Assembly (NCBI RefSeq): GCF_000512915.1
Contig: NZ_CP007034.1
Location: forward strand, 1,178,001-1,242,000
Direction of reading: 5' to 3'
DNA: 64,000 nucleotides
From: Barnesiella viscericola DSM 18177
Lineage (GTDB): Bacteria > Bacteroidota > Bacteroidia > Bacteroidales > Barnesiellaceae
Shown here: positions 34,072 through 43,438 of the stretch, piece after piece
Layout of the letters: every line of letters begins with the position of its first letter
Numbering within the stretch: position 1 is the stretch's first letter
Position numbers and translations under genes: made by a program
Notes under the pieces: generated by a model
The model's input: only the letters and a program-made list of their open reading frames with translations
Database searches by the model: none
Told to the model about the DNA's origin: nothing

Positions 34072-36168
34072 TTAGAAGAAACGAATCATCGTATTCTTGA
34101 TGTCGGCCTTGTCGCGCAGAACCTCCATCAAACGGCTATTGATGAGGTAGTTGTAATTCTGCTGAATCTTGCGGGCTTCGGTCTGAGCATCGAAGGGCTG
34201 TTGTGAAACGGTCTTGTCGGTAACGGTGAATACATACACACCTCTTACCCCTTTCACGGGACCTACGAGCTTACCGTTCTCGGCCGTGGGAGCCAAAGCG
34301 CTCAATACCGGTTCATAACCTACACCGGCAATCGAGGGGGTCGAGAAGGAGATGAACTTGGCACTGTCGACCTGAGCCTTCATGGCCTCGGCATAACCGG
34401 CCAGCGTGTTGATATTCTTGGCTTTGAGGTCGGCAATAATCTTCTCGGCCTTCTTGTCGTTGCGCACCTGTATAGACAATGCGTCTTTCACCTGGTCGAG
34501 CGGAGCATAACCCTCCTTGACGATATTATCGAGAGCGGCTACGACAAACGAGTTGTCGAGCGTGAAGATTTCAGAAACCTCGCCCTTGTCGGCATTGAAT
34601 GCCCAACGGATAGCCTGACGGGCATCGTTGACACCGGGCAGCGAGTAATCCTCGGCGCTGCAATCGTAGCTGTTCACGGTGTAGCCGGCATCCTTGGCAG
34701 CGGCGCTGAATTTCTCGGCCGTGTTGTTGGCTGCGCTGTACGACGACAGTTGGTTATACAGTGCCGTGTGCGTCTCGGTGCTGGGGTTGACAGCCACTAC
34801 ATAGGCAGCCACCTTGGCCTTCTTCACGGGAGCGGTGCGCGACAAGATTTGCACGATGTGCTCGCCACCCAGGCTCTCGGCCTTGAAATAGCCGTTGCCG
34901 CCTTCGCTGAACACTTTGTTGATAAAGGGACGGCCTACGGTAGGAGCCATGTTCTCGGTCAACCACACCTCGTCGTTACCGTTGAATTTGGGAGAGAGTT
35001 CGGCAAAGCTGCCACCGTTGTTCAGCACGTTGAGCACGCTGTCGATTTGGGTCGAACGGGGTTGGAACGAAAGCAGACGCACCTTGATGGAGTCGGGGGC
35101 AACCTTGGTATCCATCAGACGGTACATGGTGTAGGTATCGTTTTCAAATTCGAGCGGCGACGATTCGTTTACGGCAGCCGACTCGGCAAATTTCTTCATC
35201 TTCTCGGGCATCGACGAAACGGCTACGAAGCAATCGTCATAAGCCTCGTCGGAGTTGTTGGCTACGAAAGCAGCCACATCGTCGGTCGTAGCGAAAATCG
35301 ATTGGTTCATCTCGACTTTCTCTTTGGCCTTGGCATAGTCGGCCTCGCTGGGAACGATGTTCAACGTGATGTATTTAATCACGCGATGCTCGGGCATCTT
35401 GTAGAAATCTTTCACCCGGTTGTACTCGGCTTTGAGTTCACTGTCGCTGATGGCAATGGTGGAGTCGGCAATCGAGGTATAAGGTTGCAACGCATAGGCG
35501 ATGTTGGCCGAGGTCTTACCCTCCTCAAACGAGTTTTCGAGATCCAGTTTGTTGGGCGTGAGGGCACGGTTCAAGAGATTGGCAAACTTTTGAATGGCGC
35601 GATCTTCCTTCACCTGTTTCTCGAGACGGAGCCACATCTGACGCTGGGGCTCGATTTGAGCCAGCAGCTCGGGCGTGTTATAGCCATGAGCCTCGGGGTC
35701 GAGAATCACCTGCATGAAGTTGAGCAGACCCTGACGGTCGAACTCGCCGGTTTGCGGGTTGGTGAAGTATTGGCGCACCTGCGGCGAGATGTTGTCGCCG
35801 GTGAGCAGGTCGGCCAGCTCTTCCTTGCTAACCACGATACCCAGCTCGTCAAGCTCCTCGTTCAACAATATTTCGTTCACCATTTGGTCATATACCTCCT
35901 GGTTGATACGCGACGCATATCCCTCGGGCAAAGACATTCCCCGTTGAGCATACATCTGCTGCAACTCATCGGTACGCACCTTCACACGTTCCTGGAATTC
36001 TTCGACTCCGATATTGGTCCCGTTCACGACGGCGACTTTGCTTTGATTCATGGCGTAGAAGGTGTGTCCCGAATTAAGGAAGTCCCCTACGATAAAAGCG
36101 AGCAAGGCAACTCCGATAATCACCACGAGCATGCCTGCTTTACTTCTGATTTTGTTTAACGTAGCCAT
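34072..36168 (-). CDS. SurA-N / PpiD-like periplasmic peptidyl-prolyl isomerase
   Basis: A 698-residue inner-membrane-anchored periplasmic folding factor. One N-terminal helix (about 12-30, VVIIGVALLAFIVGDFL) is followed by a SurA_N-type chaperone domain (about 40-200) and a parvulin-like rotamase region (about 360-460: VRLLSFQPR, GGSFAELSPKF, FKAESLGGEHIVQIL). A further parvulin-like segment lies toward the C-terminus. Length and topology resemble PpiD. It would help outer-membrane proteins fold after Sec export. Isomerase activity cannot be confirmed from sequence. Confidence 0.9.
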   Translation of the reverse strand: MATLNKIRSKAGMLVVIIGVALLAFIVGDFLNSGHTFYAMNQSKVAVVNGTNIGVEEFQERVKVRTDELQQMYAQRGMSLPEGYASRINQEVYDQMVNEILLNEELDELGIVVSKEELADLLTGDNISPQVRQYFTNPQTGEFDRQGLLNFMQVILDPEAHGYNTPELLAQIEPQRQMWLRLEKQVKEDRAIQKFANLLNRALTPNKLDLENSFEEGKTSANIAYALQPYTSIADSTIAISDSELKAEYNRVKDFYKMPEHRVIKYITLNIVPSEADYAKAKEKVEMNQSIFATTDDVAAFVANNSDEAYDDCFVAVSSMPEKMKKFAESAAVNESSPLEFENDTYTMYRLMDTKVAPDSIKVRLLSFQPRSTQIDSVLNVLNNGGSFAELSPKFNGNDEVWLTENMAPTVGRPFINKVFSEGGNGYFKAESLGGEHIVQILSRTAPVKKAKVAAYVVAVNPSTETHTALYNQLSSYSAANNTAEKFSAAAKDAGYTVNSYDCSAEDYSLPGVNDARQAIRWAFNADKGEVSEIFTLDNSFVVAALDNIVKEGYAPLDQVKDALSIQVRNDKKAEKIIADLKAKNINTLAGYAEAMKAQVDSAKFISFSTPSIAGVGYEPVLSALAPTAENGKLVGPVKGVRGVYVFTVTDKTVSQQPFDAQTEARKIQQNYNYLINSRLMEVLRDKADIKNTMIRFF

Positions 36169-36287
36169 TTGTTACTTTCTATGTTTTTTTAGTTTTATAT
36201 TTTATTATTTTTTATCCTCTTTTACTAAGGGCACGAAGATACAAAAATTTGGATTTATCTCGGCATAGAATGCTCAAAAAAAATATC

Positions 36288-37544
36288 TTATTCCTCTATT
36301 TTCATGCGCACAAGTTCAATTTTCGTAGCCTTCCGCCGCAAAATGGTGAACCGATAATTCTTAATCTCTACCGTCTCGCCCAGGCGGGGCAAAGTCTGGT
36401 AATGGTACAGAATATAGCCGGCGATGGTCTGATAATCGTCCGACTCGGGAATATCGAGCCCAAACTCTTCGTTGATGCGTCCGATTTCCATACGGCCCGA
36501 AAACTCATACTCGTTCTCGCCCACCCGACGGGCCACCAGATTTTGAGTGTCGTGCTCGTCCTCGATGTCGCCAAATATCTCCTCCACCAAATCTTCGAGG
36601 GTCACCAGTCCGGCGGTACCGCCAAACTCATCGACCACGATGGCCAGGCTCTTCTTCTGCTGCATGAGGTTGCGCATGAGTTTGTTGGCCAACATGCTTT
36701 CGGGAGCGAAAACGGCCGGGCGAATGCTCTTGCGCCAGTCGTCGTGCTGACGGAACATCTCCGACGAATGGATATATCCCAGTATGTTGTCGATACTCTC
36801 GCGATAGACCAGCACCTTGGAGATACCGGTGCTGACAAAGGTGTGTAGCAACTCCTCGTCGGTCACCTCGTCGATGTCGACCGCCACCAGTTCGGTGCGG
36901 GGAATCATACAGTCGCGCAGGTGAATATTGGAGAAGTCGAGGGCGTTCTGGAAAATCTTCATCTCGGGCTCGACGGTCGCCTGCGAGTCACGCTCCTCGA
37001 TACTCTTCTGAATGAACGAATCGAGCTCTATCTTACTCATCAACACATCGGTATGATGCTCTATCTTCACACCGCCCAACCGCATGAGCCATTTCGAGAC
37101 CATCGAGGTGAACTTGGAGATGGGATACAGAACCACATAGATGAGCCATACGAGCGGAGCAAAGAATCGCATCGTGGCATTGGGGTCGATGCGGAAGATG
37201 GTCTTGGGCATGAACTCGCCCACAAACAGAATCAACAACGTGGAGAGCAAGGTCTGCATAAGTACCACAAAAGCCTCCTGGTCCCACACCAGGGCGATGA
37301 CAGGCTCCAACAGGGCGGCCATACCCATACCGTAGATGACCAGCGCGATGTTGTTGCCCACCAGCATGGTCGAGATAAACTGCTCTTCATTCCCGTAAAA
37401 GAGGCTGAGAATCCTCGACAAAAGCCCCTTTTGCTTCATGTCGAGCTCGGCCCGCACCTTGTTCGACGAAACGAAGGCAATCTCCATGCCCGAGAAGAAG
37501 GCCGAGAAGAGCAGCGCAATGATGATGATGGCTATCCAATTCAT
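36288..37544 (-). CDS. CNNM/CorC-family membrane protein with CBS pair
   Basis: 418 residues, often labelled hemolysin. The CNNM (DUF21) domain has about four helices (residues 1-150, with [19 protein letters not shown]), then two CBS domains (about 205-330), then a C-terminal CorC_HlyC domain (about 345-418, [23 protein letters not shown]). The family is linked to Mg2+/Co2+ transport, and a gliding-motility relative (GldE) exists in other Bacteroidota. It overlaps lptC by 4 bp, so the two are translationally coupled. Confidence 0.92.
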   Translation of the reverse strand: MNWIAIIIIALLFSAFFSGMEIAFVSSNKVRAELDMKQKGLLSRILSLFYGNEEQFISTMLVGNNIALVIYGMGMAALLEPVIALVWDQEAFVVLMQTLLSTLLILFVGEFMPKTIFRIDPNATMRFFAPLVWLIYVVLYPISKFTSMVSKWLMRLGGVKIEHHTDVLMSKIELDSFIQKSIEERDSQATVEPEMKIFQNALDFSNIHLRDCMIPRTELVAVDIDEVTDEELLHTFVSTGISKVLVYRESIDNILGYIHSSEMFRQHDDWRKSIRPAVFAPESMLANKLMRNLMQQKKSLAIVVDEFGGTAGLVTLEDLVEEIFGDIEDEHDTQNLVARRVGENEYEFSGRMEIGRINEEFGLDIPESDDYQTIAGYILYHYQTLPRLGETVEIKNYRFTILRRKATKIELVRMKIEE

Positions 37545-38215
37545 GATTTCTTCGTTTGTTTGGGAGGAGCGGCCTGAGCCTTTTGCGGGACGAGCGTGTC
37601 GCCTTTCAGCGAGTCGGCCGGGACAGTGTCGCGCTTGATGGGGAATATGCCGCTGGTACAGCGTATGACATAGCGGGTCATCTGTTCGTTCGAGGTAAAG
37701 CCATAGCCCTCGATAACCTCGTCGGGAGTTTCGATGTGGATAAACGAGTCGGAATAGATTTCGCGTTTGCGCTGGTCCCAGAATATCTGCGAGGTGAGAA
37801 AGACCTCCTGCTTGGTATTTTCAATGCGCACATTCTTGTCGAGCCGCCACAACTGCTTGTTCTTGAAATAGGTAGCCGTATCACCCTGGATAAGGGCCTC
37901 GGTGGCAAACACCGAATCGAACTTCTCGACATACAGCCCCTTCGGGAAAAACCAGTAAGGCTCCTTGGCATTTTCATAGATGAGCCACTCGGGAGCCTTG
38001 ATGCGATAGCGCGTAATGCCCGAGTCGGAGATGAGGGTTTCGACCCCGAGCGTGCGCAACGTAGGCACCTCGGCAGCATTGTCAAACCCCTTGACCACCT
38101 CGTTTTTAGACCCCGAGCAAGCGCTCCACAGAACCGGGAATGCCACAAAAAGCACAAGCCCCAAGCGAGAGAGCCCGATAAACCAACGGTCGGTATTTCC
38201 TCCTTTTTTTGTCAT
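37541..38215 (-). CDS. lptC: LPS export protein LptC
   Basis: 224 residues. The N-terminal hydrophobic segment ends in a lipobox-like WSAC, so it may be a lipoprotein, as in many Bacteroidota. The beta-jellyroll core is readable (GITRYRIKAPEWLIY, FFPKGLYVEKFD, RLDKNVRIEN, FLTSQIFWDQRKREIYSD). This last block, the conversion of precursor trait described in the DUF1239/LptC family, fits well. LptC passes lipopolysaccharide from LptB2FG to the periplasmic bridge. It is the first gene of the lptC-CNNM pair and has a strong promoter. A Pro/Gln/Lys-rich C-terminal tail is unusual. Confidence 0.88.
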   Translation of the reverse strand: MTKKGGNTDRWFIGLSRLGLVLFVAFPVLWSACSGSKNEVVKGFDNAAEVPTLRTLGVETLISDSGITRYRIKAPEWLIYENAKEPYWFFPKGLYVEKFDSVFATEALIQGDTATYFKNKQLWRLDKNVRIENTKQEVFLTSQIFWDQRKREIYSDSFIHIETPDEVIEGYGFTSNEQMTRYVIRCTSGIFPIKRDTVPADSLKGDTLVPQKAQAAPPKQTKKS

Positions 38216-38232
38216 TCTACAAAACTATATCG

Positions 38233-38264
38233 CAAAATTATAAATAGTTGCAGGGCATGCCAAA
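38233..38264 (-). promoter_or_regulatory. promoter of lptC
   Basis: -33 TTTG (38261-38264), exactly 20 bp, -7 TAATTTTG (38233-38240) on the minus strand, about 18 bp before the ATG. Confidence 0.8.
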
Positions 38265-38304
38265 TATTCCCGTAAAAATTATCTCCAACCCCCTTTAAAA
38301 GCAA

Positions 38305-38335
38305 GAGAGGATACATCTCAAAGATGTACCCTCTC
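38305..38335 (-). terminator. terminator of the T9SS cargo gene
   Basis: A 12-bp stem with one mismatch (38305-38317 with 38323-38335) is followed on the minus strand by TTGCTTTT. Confidence 0.75.
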
Positions 38336-38383
38336 GTATAATTTCCAACTACCAAATTGCAGTCGGTAAACCTATCGTTCGAT

Positions 38384-40813
38384 TTACTTTACAATCTTGA
38401 CAGTTTTATTGTTGTTGAATTTCAGGATATATACACCCTTAGCCAGGTTCTGTCCGTCGATAACGGTTTCGCCTTGTATTGCAGCAGAAGCTACACGTTG
38501 ACCAGCGATGTTATATACATCAACCGACGAAACTTCCGAACCGTTAACTACGAAGTTACCGTTCTCAACCGTTACAATGACAGCAGGAGCAACTACGCCT
38601 TCAACACCCGAAACATCGCCCTGAGCAATTCTGAATACAGCCGAAGCACCCGGAATCGAAACCGTAACATCAGTCAAACGGCCTACTGCATCTGCGGGGA
38701 GTTCAGTTACTGTAAATGTCAAGGACATCGCACCCGTAGCTTCATCATAATTTGTCGTAGGTTCTACCCAATCATACAAAGCATCACCTGTGTCTTCAAT
38801 CGACCAACCCTCAGGGAGGTAGTATGCATCAATATTGAATGTCTTGGAGCCACCTTCATTGGGAACTTCAAACTTATAATCACCGTCCGTAGATCTCAAC
38901 CAGGTAAATGTAGCATCTGTTGTGAGGCACATTCCATAAATTCCCATAGATCCACCCTGCTCATCTTGGAGACTCAAGAGGTTGATGGAGAACATATTTC
39001 CATCATCATAAACGGCATAGGAATTTGCAAATTCCGGGGTGTCATAAGAAACCGTCATAAGAGGAGCAGCCTGGATTCCTTCCGGGATATTAATTTGAAT
39101 AAAAATCGGAGAATCGATAGTCAATGAAACATTTTGGGTCAATTCACCCATTTGTTGAGTCAACAAGAAAGGAACCAAGTATGAGTCACTGACAAAATAA
39201 GAATCCATATTGCCTTGCGGAACAGTAGTTGCCGAAGCTAACTTCTCACCGATCTTATTATCGACAACCTTGTATACATCAACCGTAATAGGCAATGTCA
39301 AGTCTCCGGTAAGAGTTCCAAATACAACATATACTGACGACATTGTATACGGAGCATTCGTTTGGGGCATCATTGCACCAAAACCAACAACTTTAGCCTC
39401 CGTTCTGCCCCAATTCTGCCAGTTAGCATTCGTGTTATCAGGTATACCTGCGAATGATTCTACACTCTGGAAATTATAGTTGCACACACCATATAATGCG
39501 CTTTCTTTGCCAATAACAGCATCAGGACTTCCACCAGCAACCAGATAGGCTCTTGTTTCTGCTCCTGTCTGAGAATTGGTCCAATCACCAAACGTATATG
39601 TTGCGCTCTCACCATCTACTGTGCTTGTCAGATAGGGATATTCATATACGCCAAACGGATAAGTTACCTCCAAATTGGTCTCTTCAGAAGTTAATAATGT
39701 TGTCGTTTGGCCATCTACCGAGGTGAGATACTCCCAACTCGACTCAGCCGGAACAATAGATGTATTCTTAAACAATGTGGGGGCATAGGCAGCAACAGTC
39801 ATGGCATTGGGGAAATAGTTTCCAGAGAATGCATCAGGGGCCCACCATAAACCGGCAGGAACAGCATAAGAAGCATCAGGTGCCATTGTTCCTACAGATA
39901 CATTGTCAATAGCCATGTCCATTCCGGCCTTACCTACATAGCGGAAAGCAAATTTCACAGCCTTACCTGCATATTCGGCAATATCGAGAGAAATGCACTT
40001 AGTAGAAAAGACATTCATAGTAGCATCAAGCTCATCGACAGTATAGTTTTTAATAGCATCCTCATCTATTACATTCCAAAGCTTGGTCCACTCGTTACCG
40101 TCGTCGGTCGAAACCAAGACCTCGAGATCCGTGTTACGCGCCGTAAATTCATAAATTCCAGCTGCGGCTTTTTCACTGTCCAGCAGGGTCCAACCCGGAG
40201 AATAAGTCAGGAAGAAATTAAACTTATCGCCCGCAGCAGGAGTAATTGCCGGCGTAATCAGCCATTCGTCCTGTTGGGGATATACAATTTGCATAGTCTC
40301 CATGTCTAAAGCAAATGCCGTTGCAATGTAAGCCGTAGCCTCCCCTTCATACGGGAGAACGCCATAATAGGGCTGCCCGCCGCTGACTTCCCACGTATAA
40401 TTACCATCAGCAGAATTCGGGTCGGTTCCTACTTTTGACTCGTCAACCCAACCGGAAGGAATCCAGTCTACGGTTTTTCCGTCCCAACCTTCAAAACCTT
40501 CAGAGAAAGTAGATGTCGCAGCCATCACACTGGGTTTAGCCAAACGCATTGTATTGACTTTATCCGAGGCTTTCAAAATCATACGTTTCAAAGAGCCGTC
40601 ATTGGCGCGCACTACTTTAATACCTTTTTGATTGGCAACCACTTCTCCCCGCAATTTTGCGACATCGGCTGCTTTTTGCGTATTTTTCACAACCTGAGCC
40701 GACATTTGAGAAGCGTCAACATTCAAATTTCTAACTACCTTTGCGTTATTGGCATTCGCAGTCAAGCCTGCAATAGCCAACAATGAAACTGAAAATAGTA
40801 ATGTTTGATTCAT
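38384..40813 (-). CDS. T9SS-exported protein with choice-of-anchor J / cleaved-adhesin domain
   Basis: 809 residues with a signal peptide (1-21). FSEGFEGWDGKTVDWIPSGW (103-122) begins a choice-of-anchor J or cleaved-adhesin-like beta domain, which ends near AIDNVSVGTMAP (about 305). Several beta-rich segments follow without a recognised enzyme signature. The last 75 residues form a type IX secretion C-terminal sorting domain: SSVDVYNIAGQRV, then DGQNLAKGVYILKF and a basic end. It is thus expected to cross the outer membrane through the Por system and be attached to the surface. It has its own promoter and terminator. Ligand or substrate unknown; it may act with the neighbouring SusCD locus. 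Confidence 0.9.
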   Translation of the reverse strand: MNQTLLFSVSLLAIAGLTANANNAKVVRNLNVDASQMSAQVVKNTQKAADVAKLRGEVVANQKGIKVVRANDGSLKRMILKASDKVNTMRLAKPSVMAATSTFSEGFEGWDGKTVDWIPSGWVDESKVGTDPNSADGNYTWEVSGGQPYYGVLPYEGEATAYIATAFALDMETMQIVYPQQDEWLITPAITPAAGDKFNFFLTYSPGWTLLDSEKAAAGIYEFTARNTDLEVLVSTDDGNEWTKLWNVIDEDAIKNYTVDELDATMNVFSTKCISLDIAEYAGKAVKFAFRYVGKAGMDMAIDNVSVGTMAPDASYAVPAGLWWAPDAFSGNYFPNAMTVAAYAPTLFKNTSIVPAESSWEYLTSVDGQTTTLLTSEETNLEVTYPFGVYEYPYLTSTVDGESATYTFGDWTNSQTGAETRAYLVAGGSPDAVIGKESALYGVCNYNFQSVESFAGIPDNTNANWQNWGRTEAKVVGFGAMMPQTNAPYTMSSVYVVFGTLTGDLTLPITVDVYKVVDNKIGEKLASATTVPQGNMDSYFVSDSYLVPFLLTQQMGELTQNVSLTIDSPIFIQINIPEGIQAAPLMTVSYDTPEFANSYAVYDDGNMFSINLLSLQDEQGGSMGIYGMCLTTDATFTWLRSTDGDYKFEVPNEGGSKTFNIDAYYLPEGWSIEDTGDALYDWVEPTTNYDEATGAMSLTFTVTELPADAVGRLTDVTVSIPGASAVFRIAQGDVSGVEGVVAPAVIVTVENGNFVVNGSEVSSVDVYNIAGQRVASAAIQGETVIDGQNLAKGVYILKFNNNKTVKIVK

Positions 40814-40868
40814 TTGAAATAAATTTAAAAGACTAATAATAAATCTTCATTTTTCTCATTTAGCATGA

Positions 40869-40900
40869 CAAATGTAAAGTTTTTTTTTGGGAAATTCAAG
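40869..40900 (-). promoter_or_regulatory. promoter of the T9SS cargo gene
   Basis: -33 CTTG (40897-40900), 20 bp, -7 TACATTTG (40869-40876) on the minus strand. The leader is about 50 nt. Confidence 0.75.
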
Positions 40901-40987
40901 CATTTCGCTAAAAAACATCACATTTCAAGATAATTTTATCATTAATAAGAACAATTTTCCCCCAAAAGCATGAATCATTAAAAGTAT

Positions 40988-41028
40988 GCCAGACCGATTG
41001 AAAGCAAAATGCTTTCAATCGGTCTGGC
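40988..41028 (-). terminator. terminator of the susCD operon
   Basis: A perfect 18-bp stem, GCCAGACCGATTGAAAGC (40988-41005) with its complement (41011-41028) and an AAAAT loop. It lies 29 bp past the DUF4302 stop and is followed on the minus strand by ATACTTTTAA. Confidence 0.85.
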
Positions 41029-41057
41029 TCATCATATAGTATAGGAGCTATTTGAGA

Positions 41058-42383
41058 TTAATTCAAATCTACCGACATCGCATTGCCGTTACCATCGTTT
41101 ATGCTCATTGTTGTGATTGACAATGGGGAGTTACCCTCCAACGTAAGCGTGGCAGAAAGCAGATTGACAAAATTTTTGAACGATTCAAATTGGCGGTAGA
41201 ATACCATAGCATTCTTAGCCTTGCTAGATGAAGATGCCTCCGTTGTTTCCTGATTGAATGCCAATGTAATCACATTGTCGCTATCAATCGTCACATCATA
41301 ATAATACTCTCCATCAAACTTGCTGGTCTTGAATGCAAATGCGAGTTTGTTTTCTACCGAACTCCAACTGAACTGAATGTACTGCAATGTTCCATAATTG
41401 GCCGTCCGACAATCGCTCTGCATCTGTTCAAACAAAGCCACATACTCTCCTTCCAACGAATTACGGTCTACTCGCCAGTTATTCCCGTCAACAAGGAAAT
41501 AGGTAGCAACCGTACCGGAAGAGATATTTGCATTTTGATCAACATCCGTGCATTCAAGGATTCCTGCTTCATTCAATTTGAAATTCTGAATGGAGAATTT
41601 ATTGTTGTCACCCGTAAAAGGCGATGAGAAATGTACCCCATTATCCAATGAAATCACATAGGAAAGTGTTGTCGGGAAAGCATCTTCATCGGCATCGGCA
41701 GGGACAATATTCAACACTCCGCTTCCCATGCCCGATACCCGATAAGATTCACCAGCGGCCGTAAGGAACAACGCCTTGGATTTCGACGGGAAAATTGCAT
41801 TCTTTATGGCAGAATAAGCCGTATAATAATCTTCCCATTTTTCCACAGTCTTGGTTTCACCATTCACTGTATAGGTAGCTCCCATCGGGAATTTGATCAT
41901 CTTCATATCAATAGAGTGTTTCTTCCCTCTCAAATTAAAAGAACCGTCCTCATTTCGACCCATAATCTGAAATTCATAGTCTCCCATATGACCCATACCG
42001 TCTTGCTGAGGGTCAGAGAAGCAATGAAGCAGTTCATTATAAGTGTTGAAAGTCAACACCGGCCCCATATCGGCGATCAGGTCAAAAGTACTTGCTTTCT
42101 CCGTATAGCCCGAAGAGCTTGAAACGCTATTGTTCGCAGCCATATTCACCGCAGTATTTTTACTAAACTTCATCAACAGCGGATAAGCCTGCTCGCTTTC
42201 ATTCGCAAAATATTGAAGCACCCAGCCATTTTCTTCGGCACACATGGCCTGCTCATAATCATTGAGCGTTTTCTCGGTACGCACGGCCGACGAATCTTCC
42301 CAAATATCCTCCTCGGTCTTATAACAAGAGTTCAAGCCCAACAGGAAGGAAAACGCTAATATAAATACAAGTGATTTTTTCAT
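41058..42383 (-). CDS. DUF4302 lipoprotein of the susCD operon
   Basis: 441 residues with a signal peptide and lipobox LGLNSC (Cys20). NGWVLQYFANESEQAYPLLMKF (here residues 53-74) and the later FDLIADMGPVLTFNTYNELLHCFSDP are the DUF4302 pattern. Members occur as surface or periplasmic lipoproteins beside SusCD pairs and Peptidase_Mx1 genes; their function is unknown. It is the last gene of the operon, 25 bp after the metallopeptidase gene. Confidence 0.88.
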   Translation of the reverse strand: MKKSLVFILAFSFLLGLNSCYKTEEDIWEDSSAVRTEKTLNDYEQAMCAEENGWVLQYFANESEQAYPLLMKFSKNTAVNMAANNSVSSSSGYTEKASTFDLIADMGPVLTFNTYNELLHCFSDPQQDGMGHMGDYEFQIMGRNEDGSFNLRGKKHSIDMKMIKFPMGATYTVNGETKTVEKWEDYYTAYSAIKNAIFPSKSKALFLTAAGESYRVSGMGSGVLNIVPADADEDAFPTTLSYVISLDNGVHFSSPFTGDNNKFSIQNFKLNEAGILECTDVDQNANISSGTVATYFLVDGNNWRVDRNSLEGEYVALFEQMQSDCRTANYGTLQYIQFSWSSVENKLAFAFKTSKFDGEYYYDVTIDSDNVITLAFNQETTEASSSSKAKNAMVFYRQFESFKNFVNLLSATLTLEGNSPLSITTMSINDGNGNAMSVDLN

Positions 42384-42408
42384 TTTTCGTAAAATTCAAG
42401 TTAGTGAA

Positions 42409-43416
42409 TCAATTCTGTACATCAGTACCGGTTGGGATATCATAAACCTGTTTTCTAAGTTCCTCCAACACTTCAATGCTATAAGAATTCTGGCGGCTTT
42501 GAACCTCGGCACGTAATGCTTCCAAATCAAGTTGCCAGGCATCACGCAACCAAGTGCGGGCAATGTCAAGTTTCTGTTCAATCAAAGCCCTGCCATCGAT
42601 TTGGTCATTCCCAGCATCGCCATAAATAGCACCTCCCAGACCGTTGTCTTCCCAAGGTTCAGATGCGGTCTCCAACAAAGAGGTCCACTCGGCATCCGTC
42701 ATGGTAATATAATTGGAAATAACCTCGGCGAAGTCCTCGCGAGGCTGACTGCTCGCATACGGAGTAACAAAGCCCAACGAGGCAGTCACACGGGAATCAC
42801 GAGATTGCCAACCCAACGCATCATAATAGCCAACCGACAATTGGTCAAACTCTTTCGGATAAGTCTTTGTCTGGTGGAGAATATGTGTAAACTCATGGTG
42901 CATCGTATGGAAATAATATTCATTCAATGACGCAAAACTGTTTACATTCATTCCATTCACATTGAAAAGCGACACTTTTAATCCACCTTCAGCCAAACCC
43001 AAAGTTACAGTCAAGTTGGCAGCATTCACCTGAGGAGATCCAATCAGATGAATGATACGTGGAGTCGTCTTTTTCATAAAGTTGGGATCGGACGTCGCAA
43101 CTTTATCATATACATCAAACCATAAATATTTTGTCAGCACAGCCAAATCGACGGCCTTTGAATAGTCGGCCGGTATCAGATTATAATCCATATCCGTACC
43201 CACATCCTGCAACTTGTAGCGGAACTGAATATTATAGGGTTTACGGAATGCCTCTTCCAAATAAACGTCAAGCTGATAGGTCGGTGACGTTGGATCAAGG
43301 GCACTCTCACTGGTATCAAAAATACTTTCACTATCCAGTTTATCTTCACAAGAAACCAGTGACCAAGCACAACCGCAAGCAATCACTGCTCCAAATATAT
43401 ACTTATTCAATTTCAT
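42409..43416 (-). CDS. putative zinc metallopeptidase lipoprotein (Peptidase_Mx1 type)
   Basis: 335 residues. The signal peptide ends in the lipobox LVSC (Cys23). The zincin motif H174-E-F-T-H178 is intact (HHEFTHILHQ) in the family context ASLNEYYFHTMHHEFTH. Further down, EDFAEVISNYI is a plausible third zinc-ligand region. Such enzymes recur in SusCD operons that also encode DUF4302 and probably trim proteins or peptides at the cell surface for uptake. This points to a peptide or glycopeptide substrate rather than a plain glycan. Activity is not proven by sequence. Confidence 0.9.
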   Translation of the reverse strand: MKLNKYIFGAVIACGCAWSLVSCEDKLDSESIFDTSESALDPTSPTYQLDVYLEEAFRKPYNIQFRYKLQDVGTDMDYNLIPADYSKAVDLAVLTKYLWFDVYDKVATSDPNFMKKTTPRIIHLIGSPQVNAANLTVTLGLAEGGLKVSLFNVNGMNVNSFASLNEYYFHTMHHEFTHILHQTKTYPKEFDQLSVGYYDALGWQSRDSRVTASLGFVTPYASSQPREDFAEVISNYITMTDAEWTSLLETASEPWEDNGLGGAIYGDAGNDQIDGRALIEQKLDIARTWLRDAWQLDLEALRAEVQSRQNSYSIEVLEELRKQVYDIPTGTDVQN

Positions 43417-43438
43417 ATCTTTATCCTGTTTTTAATGG

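Noticed and set aside
34750-36159. 469-codon plus-strand frame opposite the PpiD-like gene
   Set aside because: Antisense shadow with His/Gly/Leu-rich composition and no recognisable fold.
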